Below, in pieces: positions 6,521 through 12,094 of a stretch of DNA of 17,760 bases. Each line of letters begins with the position of its first letter. Within the stretch, counting starts at the first letter, position 1. A model generated the notes under the pieces. It searched no databases and had not been told where the DNA came from. It saw nothing but the letters and a program-made list of their open reading frames with translations. This stretch comes from an uncultured Candidatus Peregrinibacteria bacterium (GTDB taxonomy: Bacteria > Patescibacteriota > JACMRA01), in the NCBI GenBank assembly GCA_937127165.1, contig CAKZLR010000044.1, positions 1 through 17,760 of the forward strand, written 5' to 3'. The position numbers and the translations under genes are program-made.

Positions 6521-7444
6521 TTAGGAATTTAATCTAAACTCTTTTAAAATGTTTTCAAAATCTGAAGGTATAGGAGCTGTTAAGTTATATTCTTGACCAG
6601 CAAATTTAAACTTCAGACTATAAGCATGAAGCATTTGTCTAGTGGCTTTTTGCCAATAAGGATGATGTTGTAGGTGATTGGCATAAACTTTATCTCCCAA
6701 AACAGGGTTCCCAATAGATTTTAAATGAACTCTAATTTGATGTGGTCGGCCGGTGTGAGGTATACATTCTAAATATGATAACCTTTTGTCTGTAAAACTG
6801 TGAATTAGCTTATAGCTGGTTTTGGCAGATTTGGCTTTTGGATTAGGAATATCTTTGGAAGTGATGGCAAAATATTTATTTTTTCCTTGGGAATGTCGGA
6901 CTATGGGAAAAATAATTTCGCCTTCTTCTGGTTTAGGTGTGTCAAAACAGATAGTATGATAGATTTTGTGTATTCTTCTTTCTTTAAAAATTTGTTCAAA
7001 CTCTCTTCTCACTGACTCCCTTTTGACCAAAATTAATAACCCAGAAGTGTCTTTGTCTAGTCTATGAGCCAATAGCAAGTTGGAGTATTTTGAATTGAAT
7101 TTTTTAAGATAGTTAATAATGTTATTTGAGGCTGTATCAACGGCAATTCCGGCGGGTTTGTTGATTACTAAAAAATCAGCATTATCTACGATAATAGAGC
7201 TTGGTTGGAAATCTGTATCAAGCGATGATTTGAAGTTTCTACTTTCTACCATTAATTCCAAAATATCTCCTTGTTTAACTTGAAACTTAGCGATCCAAAT
7301 TCTTTGTTTGTTCAAAAAAGCTAAGCCAGAATCAATTAGTTGGCGAATTTTGTTGCGACTTAGGCCGGATAGTCTTGTGGCGGCAATATCGAAACGAGTT
7401 TTGTGGTTAGCCTGATCAACAACCAAATGTAGTATGTGGCTCAT
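6521..7444 (-). CDS. RluA-family 23S rRNA/tRNA pseudouridine synthase
   Basis: The 307-residue product isomerises specific uridines to pseudouridine in structured RNA. An N-terminal S4-like RNA-binding domain covers about 15-66 (RLSGLSRNKIRQLIDSG). The catalytic RluA domain starts near residue 88 with FLVINKPAGI (91-100). It contains HRLDKDTSGLLIL (127-139), in which Asp130 is the expected nucleophile, and ends with a GRPHQIRVHLKSIG-type motif. The size and order (S4 plus catalytic domain) suit the RluD/RluC subgroup, but I cannot tell which uridine is modified, so no symbol is given. The ATG at 7444 is the natural start. A TTGACT/TTAAAC box pair upstream predicts a transcript leader of only about 5 nt. 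The gene stands alone, diverging from sufB. Confidence 0.9.
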   Translation of the reverse strand: MSHILHLVVDQANHKTRFDIAATRLSGLSRNKIRQLIDSGLAFLNKQRIWIAKFQVKQGDILELMVESRNFKSSLDTDFQPSSIIVDNADFLVINKPAGIAVDTASNNIINYLKKFNSKYSNLLLAHRLDKDTSGLLILVKRESVRREFEQIFKERRIHKIYHTICFDTPKPEEGEIIFPIVRHSQGKNKYFAITSKDIPNPKAKSAKTSYKLIHSFTDKRLSYLECIPHTGRPHQIRVHLKSIGNPVLGDKVYANHLQHHPYWQKATRQMLHAYSLKFKFAGQEYNLTAPIPSDFENILKEFRLNS

Positions 7445-7455
7445 GATAGTTTTGA

Positions 7456-7484
7456 GTTTAAATCAACTTAATCAACTTAGTCAA
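7456..7484 (-). promoter_or_regulatory. Candidate promoter of the pseudouridine synthase gene
   Basis: On the minus strand TTGACT (7484-7479) and TTAAAC (7461-7456) are separated by exactly 17 bases. The predicted start is near 7449, about 5 nt before the ATG. The -10 box is weak. Confidence 0.35.
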
Positions 7485-7616
7485 ATTTATACATAGTACA
7501 ATAAAAAACAAAAAGGAAAATTTAGATGTTCTTAAATTTTAAGTTAAAGAGAGCTGCTGGGATTGTGTATATTTGTTAACCTAACTAAATCTGTTTATCA
7601 GTGAAGGTTTATTCTC

Positions 7617-7645
7617 AATAAAACTAAAATAAAACTAAAATAAAA
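7617..7645. repeat. 11-bp tandem repeat, about 2.6 copies
   Basis: The unit AATAAAACTAA occurs at 7617-7627 and 7628-7638, with a partial third copy at 7639-7645. It is simple and AT-rich, and probably arose by slippage. Confidence 0.65.
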
Positions 7646-7727
7646 ATTCTACAAATCTACAAGTTGTCAGAAACAAGTACTTTAAAAAGTAGAAAAACAA
7701 GAAAATTTTAATGTTTTTGGTTATCTT

Positions 7728-7744
7728 ACCTACTTTAAGTAGGT
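7728..7744. promoter_or_regulatory. 17-nt palindrome upstream of sufB (hairpin 1)
   Basis: ACCTACTT and AAGTAGGT are perfect 8-bp arms around a single T. It is too tight for a full RNA hairpin, where the inner pairs would form the loop, but suitable as a protein-binding operator. Confidence 0.45.
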
Positions 7745-7776
7745 GCAACAAAAAATTATTTACAAAAGTGTGAAAA

Positions 7777-7794
7777 ACACTGTTTAATCAGTGT
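7777..7794 (+). promoter_or_regulatory. Inverted repeat upstream of sufB (hairpin 2)
   Basis: ACACTG (7777-7782) and CAGTGT (7789-7794) pair around a 6-nt loop. Its 3' arm contains AGTG (7790-7793), which could instead pair with CACT (7803-7806) of the next hairpin, giving two mutually exclusive folds. Confidence 0.45.
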
Positions 7795-7801
7795 AAAAGG
7801 G

Positions 7802-7821
7802 TCACTTTAAAGTGATTTTTT
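7802..7821 (+). terminator. Terminator-like hairpin in the sufB 5' region (hairpin 3)
   Basis: The palindrome TCACTTTAAAGTGA (7802-7815) is followed directly by six T (7816-7821). On the plus strand this is an intrinsic-terminator shape 105 bp before the sufB start. No plus-strand gene lies upstream to need a terminator, so it fits an attenuator in a sufB leader. The stem is short. Confidence 0.45.
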
Positions 7822-7926
7822 GACGAATTAAAAAAAATTCATCTTGGATAAGAGAAATTTAACTGTCTTTTATAAGTGAGTTATTTAAGCTTTACTACGT
7901 TAATTGCAAGCATTAACTTTGAATTT

Positions 7927-9375
7927 ATGTTAGACAAAAGTTTAGAAGATCCAAACTTAATTAAAAACTTAGAAGAGGAGTATAAATTTGGTTTTGTATC
8001 CAATGTAGAGCAAGATATTTTGCCAGAAGGTCTTAGTGAGGAGGTTGTGCGAACTATTTCTGCCAAAAAAGAAGAACCAGAGTGGTTGCTTAAGTGGAGA
8101 CTGAAGGCTTTTAGACTTTTGCAAAAAAGAGCTTACCCTATTTGGGCAAATATTAAGTACCCTCCAATTGATTTTCAAAAAATTAGTTATTATGCTGCTC
8201 CAAAACAAAAACTAAACAGTTTAGACGAACTCGATCCTGAAATTCTAGAAACTTATCAAAAGCTTGGAATTCCGTTGCAGGAACAAAAAATGCTAGCAGG
8301 AGTAGCGGTTGATGCCGTTTTTGACAGTGTGTCGGTAGTAACCACTTTTAAACAAAAACTAGCCGAGATGGGAATCATTTTTTGCTCTATATCGGAAGCT
8401 GCTAAAACTCACCCTGATTTAGTTAAAAAATATCTTGGTTCAGTGGTGCCGCCAAACGATAATTATTTTGCTTGTTTAAATTCGGCGGTGTTTACGGATG
8501 GGTCTTTTGTGTTTGTGCCAAAAGGTGTTCGCTGTCCAATGGAAGTATCGACTTATTTTCGTATTAATGCCGAGAACACAGGCCAGTTTGAAAGAACTTT
8601 GATTATAGTTGAGGAAGACGGATATGTTAGTTATCTTGAAGGTTGTACATCTCCAATTAGAGACACTAACCAATTACATGCAGCGGTAGTCGAGTTAATT
8701 GCTCATAAGAATGCTCAAATTAGGTATGCAACTGTTCAAAACTGGTATCCTGGAGATAGAGAAAATAAAGGTGGAATTTATAATTTCGTAACCAAAAGAG
8801 GTTTAGCCGCCGAGGAAGGAGCGAGAATATCTTGGACCCAGGTCGAAACCGGGTCAGCCATTACATGGAAGTATCCTAGTGTGATTTTACGAGGAGATAA
8901 TACTGTGGGCGAGTTTTACTCTATTACGGTTACTAAAAAAAGACAACAAGCCGACACTGGCACCAAGATGATTCATCTTGGCAAAAACAGTCGTTCTAGA
9001 ATAATTAGCAAAACTATTTCTGCTGGTCAAAGCACTAACAATTATCGAGGTTTAGTCAAAGTGGATAAAAGAGCTAAAGGTGCCAAAAACTATTCAGCTT
9101 GTGATTCTTTGTTGTTTGGTAATCAATGTAGTGCCAACACCTTTCCTTGCTTAGAATCCCAAACTAGTCATTGCACCATAGAACATGAAGCCAGTACTAG
9201 CAAAGTTAATGAAGATATTCTGTTCTATTGCCGTCAAAGAGGTATGAGTCACGAGGAAGCTACTAGTATAATTATTAATGGTTTTACCAAAGAAGTCATC
9301 CAAAAATTACCCATGGAATTTGCTGTTGAAGCCTCAAAATTGTTGCAAATAACTCTTGAAGGTAGTGTAGGGTAG
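7927..9375 (+). CDS. sufB: Fe-S cluster assembly scaffold protein SufB
   Basis: SufB is the core of the SUF iron-sulfur cluster scaffold, which works with SufC ATPase and SufD. The product is 482 residues, the usual length. Family signatures are clear: N-terminal YKFGFVSNVEQD and EPEWLLKWRLKAF, then FVPKGVRCPMEVSTYFR, ISWTQVETGSAITWKYP, a beta-helix core, and the C-terminal stretch with HEASTSKVNEDILFYCRQRG and PMEFAVEASKLL. The conserved C-terminal glutamate region and cysteines are present. I chose the ATG at 7927 because alignment with known SufB starts there. The upstream GTG at 7876 would add 17 residues with no family support. sufC and sufD are not adjacent, although SufBCD normally assemble and are usually encoded together. 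It would support Fe-S proteins such as the LeuC encoded further on. Expression may be controlled by the hairpins at 7728-7821. No Shine-Dalgarno is seen. Confidence 0.95.
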   Translation: MLDKSLEDPNLIKNLEEEYKFGFVSNVEQDILPEGLSEEVVRTISAKKEEPEWLLKWRLKAFRLLQKRAYPIWANIKYPPIDFQKISYYAAPKQKLNSLDELDPEILETYQKLGIPLQEQKMLAGVAVDAVFDSVSVVTTFKQKLAEMGIIFCSISEAAKTHPDLVKKYLGSVVPPNDNYFACLNSAVFTDGSFVFVPKGVRCPMEVSTYFRINAENTGQFERTLIIVEEDGYVSYLEGCTSPIRDTNQLHAAVVELIAHKNAQIRYATVQNWYPGDRENKGGIYNFVTKRGLAAEEGARISWTQVETGSAITWKYPSVILRGDNTVGEFYSITVTKKRQQADTGTKMIHLGKNSRSRIISKTISAGQSTNNYRGLVKVDKRAKGAKNYSACDSLLFGNQCSANTFPCLESQTSHCTIEHEASTSKVNEDILFYCRQRGMSHEEATSIIINGFTKEVIQKLPMEFAVEASKLLQITLEGSVG

Positions 9376-9545
9376 TATTCCTTTTTAAAGTCAACTATAT
9401 CATTAAATTTATTAATTTTTTATTATAATTTTTATTAATTTAAAATAATAATTAGAAATTCTATAAAATAGAAATTTTATATAGTTTCGCTTTTTTTATT
9501 TAGTTGCAGTAATTTCCTATAAATTGCTTTTGCTATAAAATTTTT

Positions 9546-9566
9546 GGATTACTAATCCGATTTTTT
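9546..9566 (+). terminator. Candidate sufB terminator
   Basis: GGATT (9546-9550) and AATCC (9554-9558) form a 5-bp stem with a 3-nt loop, followed by GA and six T (9561-9566). It lies 170 bp after sufB, in the AT-rich gap before the convergent peptidase gene. Confidence 0.45.
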
Positions 9567-9626
9567 CAATTTAAAGAATCTTTAGACAGAGTTTTTAATA
9601 ATAACTTTCTTCATTTTTGTAAAAAT

Positions 9627-11441
9627 TTAGATTTTACCCAACTTCTTGGCTAGAAAAGTTGCTTCATTTAATAATTGCTCAACCTCATCCAGACCTTTAT
9701 TCCAAAAACTTTTGTCTACTTTAACACCAATATCTTCAAGAGTTTGCTTGGGTGATTTAGATAATCCAGTAGAATAATATTGTTTGACTTGATCAATAAA
9801 ACTTTTGTCTTTTTTCACTTGACTTTGTAGATATTTAGAAACTAACAAACCCCCAGCATACGAATAAACATAGAAAAAGTTGCGAAAGTGACCAACATAA
9901 ATCCACCAATTTTGACTACCTTCATCTTGACTAACAAAATCACCCATATAGTCGATCATATGTTTGGTGAAAATCGTGCCAATTTGTTCGTGTGATAGGT
10001 AACCAGTATCCTTAAAAGTAAGATGTAGATCAGTTTCAAATCTATAAAAGGCAATTTGTCTGAAAATAGTAGAAATATCATTGTTTAGTTTTTCCATCAT
10101 GATTGCCAACTTTTGCTCTTCGCTAGCATCTTGAATTATTTTCTGTAAAACAAAATCTTCCATAAAAGTCGAGCAGGATTCCGCCAAAAACAAACTACAA
10201 TCATAGTTAAGTTCGTTTTCGTGTCTCATCATTTCAAAATTGATCGCATGTCCCATTTCGTGAGCCAAAGTTCGCACATCGTTTAGTCTACCAGTGTGAT
10301 TAAGCATTACATAAATTGGTAAATTAGATCTCACTGAGGCACAAAAAGCTCCTGAGTCTTTACCTTTTTTAGGGAAAACATCAATCAACCCCTGATTCAA
10401 AAACATTTCAAAAATGTCAGCAAAAGTCTGATCTAAACTCATAAAAGTGTCATAAACTAGGGTCGCAGCTTTAGACCAATCAAAATTCATATCCAAATCT
10501 CCATATTCCACATTTCTTTCATGATAAGCTAATTTAGACACACCAAACAATTTAGCCTTGAGTTCATAAAATTTGCGAGCAACCTCGAAACGATTAGCAA
10601 CAGATTCAACTAGCTGGTCAACCATATCAGTATCAACATCGTCCGTAAGATGTCTAGATTGGTCTGGTCTATGAAATTTTCTCAAAGTATCATTAACTTT
10701 TTTGTTGTACAACACAGCATTGATTTCGTTTTCTGCAACTTCCACATACTTAGCTAAAATGTCGTTAAAAGCAGCTGCTGCCTGATCTCTGATTGATTTA
10801 TTTTTATGGCTAGTCAAATTGATTATTTGGCTAAAATTTTGGATTTGACTAGTTCCGTCTTCCATTACAATTTTTCTCTCCTCTTTGGACAAAAAGCCTT
10901 CTAGCATCTGTACCCATTTAGTGTGTGAAGTAAAATGTTTCAAATTTAGAATTTTTTCCTCCGCCTCACTTAGCAAGTGTTTGCTGGAATTAAACAAAAT
11001 TTCCAAAAAGTGACGGTATTCTTTTAGCTCTACAGAACTCAAAAATTCTTGTTGTTTAGCACTATCAACTCTACTGAGCCGATGGGTAAAGAACTGAATT
11101 TGATTTTCAATATCTACACTTATTTCATTAATTTTTGACTCTTTAGCTTTTAACTCGCTGTTATTTTGGTCCAAGGCTAAGCTAAGTGCTAGGTAAAACC
11201 CTTGTCGACCACTACTACCCCAATTTCTTCTCCAATTTTCGTAATCGTTTAATGCCTCTTTTAAAATCGAAGGGTTTTTTAAATAGTCCGTTTTGTTTTC
11301 CCATTTTTGAACAAATTTTTTAGCTTCAGTTTGTAATTCCTCTCTTTCTTCTTCCAAGAGCTTATCGATGGGTTGATCTAGGTTGTCGAAAAGCAATTTC
11401 AAATTCCAGCTGGTGTTGTTTAGATTGAGCTTAGTTGACAT
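9627..11441 (-). CDS. pepF: Oligoendopeptidase F-type M3 family metallopeptidase
   Basis: This cytoplasmic zinc endopeptidase cleaves short peptides. The 604-residue product matches the size of bacterial PepF (about 600). The zinc site is complete: HEMGH at residues 394-398, with the third ligand glutamate in LAES near 421, 23 residues on. Other family features are the all-helical N-terminal half, YHERNVEY, FDWSKA near 321-325 and the C-terminal SYAGGLLVSKYL. No signal peptide is present. I chose the ATG at 11441-11439. The upstream GTG at 11459 lies inside the promoter spacer predicted for this gene. The stop is TAA. It diverges from ridA across 116 bp and converges on sufB. In a small genome it would serve peptide recycling, which fits an organism that takes up peptides; that role is inferred. 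Confidence 0.92.
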   Translation of the reverse strand: MSTKLNLNNTSWNLKLLFDNLDQPIDKLLEEEREELQTEAKKFVQKWENKTDYLKNPSILKEALNDYENWRRNWGSSGRQGFYLALSLALDQNNSELKAKESKINEISVDIENQIQFFTHRLSRVDSAKQQEFLSSVELKEYRHFLEILFNSSKHLLSEAEEKILNLKHFTSHTKWVQMLEGFLSKEERKIVMEDGTSQIQNFSQIINLTSHKNKSIRDQAAAAFNDILAKYVEVAENEINAVLYNKKVNDTLRKFHRPDQSRHLTDDVDTDMVDQLVESVANRFEVARKFYELKAKLFGVSKLAYHERNVEYGDLDMNFDWSKAATLVYDTFMSLDQTFADIFEMFLNQGLIDVFPKKGKDSGAFCASVRSNLPIYVMLNHTGRLNDVRTLAHEMGHAINFEMMRHENELNYDCSLFLAESCSTFMEDFVLQKIIQDASEEQKLAIMMEKLNNDISTIFRQIAFYRFETDLHLTFKDTGYLSHEQIGTIFTKHMIDYMGDFVSQDEGSQNWWIYVGHFRNFFYVYSYAGGLLVSKYLQSQVKKDKSFIDQVKQYYSTGLSKSPKQTLEDIGVKVDKSFWNKGLDEVEQLLNEATFLAKKLGKI

Positions 11442-11449
11442 AGAATTGG

Positions 11450-11478
11450 ACAAAATCACAGTTTTAGAGGCTTGTCAA
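11450..11478 (-). promoter_or_regulatory. Promoter of pepF, predicted to give a leaderless mRNA
   Basis: On the minus strand a perfect TTGACA (11478-11473) is followed after exactly 17 bases by TTTTGT (11455-11450). A TGA just before the -10 box gives an extended -10. The predicted start (about 11443-11441) coincides with the pepF ATG at 11441. Confidence 0.5.
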
Positions 11479-11544
11479 TGTTTTGCTTTTGACATTTTTC
11501 ATAAAAAAACCAAATTTAAGCCTAATCCCAATTTTCAACTTAAA

Positions 11545-11550
11545 TATAAT
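11545..11550 (+). promoter_or_regulatory. -10 box of ridA abutting the start codon
   Basis: A consensus TATAAT ends seven bases before the ridA ATG at 11558, so transcription would begin at or next to the start codon. A good -35 is not evident at the proper spacing. Confidence 0.45.
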
Positions 11551-11557
11551 TTTTATT

Positions 11558-11950
11558 ATGAATTCGAATTTCAATTTTATTCACTCTCCACTAGCTCCCG
11601 AAGCGGTGGGTCCGTATTCTCAAGCTATTAAATTTGGTAATTTACTTTTTTGTTCTGGCCAGATTGGTATAGATCCAGCTACGGGTCAACTAGTTTCTGG
11701 GGATTTTGCGGAACAAGCCAACCAAGTATTAAAAAATTTAAATAATATTGTACTAGCTGCTGGATCGGGACTACAAAACACTATCAAAGCGGAGATTTTT
11801 TTGACGGATATGAATAATTTTGTCACTTTCAACGAAATTTATAGTCGGTGGTTTGGCTACCACAAACCAGTTCGTCAGACAGTGGAAGTATCAAAGCTAC
11901 CCAAGGATGCTTTAATAGAAATTTCTTTAATTGTGGCGATACCAACTTAA
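11558..11950 (+). CDS. ridA: RidA family enamine/imine deaminase
   Basis: RidA hydrolyses reactive 2-aminoacrylate and related enamines released by PLP enzymes such as threonine dehydratase; it acts as a cytoplasmic trimer. The 130-residue product is full length. It contains APEAVGPYSQAI (13-24, Tyr20), the loop FCSGQIGIDP, and the signature PVRQTVEV with Arg106, the expected substrate-binding arginine, followed by LPKDALIEI. I chose the ATG at 11558. The frame also has an earlier start at 11483, but those extra residues are not family-like and lie upstream of the TATAAT box. It is a single gene diverging from pepF. Confidence 0.93.
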   Translation: MNSNFNFIHSPLAPEAVGPYSQAIKFGNLLFCSGQIGIDPATGQLVSGDFAEQANQVLKNLNNIVLAAGSGLQNTIKAEIFLTDMNNFVTFNEIYSRWFGYHKPVRQTVEVSKLPKDALIEISLIVAIPT

Positions 11951-11952
11951 TT

Positions 11953-11975
11953 TTTTTATTGAGTTTTAATAAAAA
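11953..11975 (+). terminator. AT-only inverted repeat after ridA
   Basis: TTTTTATT (11953-11960) and AATAAAAA (11968-11975) form an 8-bp stem with a 7-nt loop right after the ridA stop. There is no GC pair and no T run after it, so its value as a terminator is doubtful. Confidence 0.25.
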
Positions 11976-12029
11976 TAAAATAAATTCTTTCTTATCACAA
12001 TCATTTTATTAACTAACTAAAGATTGTTT

Positions 12030-12059
12030 ATAGTTTTTAGCGAAATAGTTTTTAGCGAA
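12030..12059. repeat. Exact 15-bp tandem repeat upstream of leuC
   Basis: ATAGTTTTTAGCGAA occurs twice back to back (12030-12044, 12045-12059), 20 bp before the leuC -10 box. It may be slippage or two binding sites for a regulator, since its position spans the -35 region and upstream of it. Confidence 0.75.
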
Positions 12060-12078
12060 CAAATAATCTCTTTTGGCT

Positions 12079-12086
12079 ATTATATT
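12079..12086 (+). promoter_or_regulatory. -10 box of leuC close to the start codon
   Basis: Overlapping TATTAT (12079-12084) and TATATT (12081-12086) end 8-10 bases before the ATG at 12095. The transcript would start at or within a base or two of that ATG. There is no clear -35 at standard spacing; the tandem repeat occupies that region. Confidence 0.4.
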
Positions 12087-12094
12087 TTGAAACA

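Larger units (their letters stand above)
7445..7926. other. Divergent intergenic region between the pseudouridine synthase gene and sufB
   Basis: No gene is seen in these 482 bp. The left end carries the minus-strand promoter (7456-7484). The middle holds an 11-bp tandem repeat (7617-7645). The right part holds three successive hairpins (7728-7744, 7777-7794, 7802-7821), the last followed by a T run. This suggests that sufB has a structured 5' region subject to regulation. Confidence 0.55.

Noticed and set aside
7876..7926. GTG start for sufB at 7876
   Set aside because: The extra 17 residues do not align with SufB, while the ATG at 7927 matches the usual N-terminus.
11442..11459. GTG start for pepF at 11459
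   Set aside because: It falls inside the promoter spacer, upstream of the predicted transcription start, and the added residues are not family-like.
12030..12059. CRISPR-like repeat
   Set aside because: Only two units in direct tandem with no spacer; no cas gene in the window.
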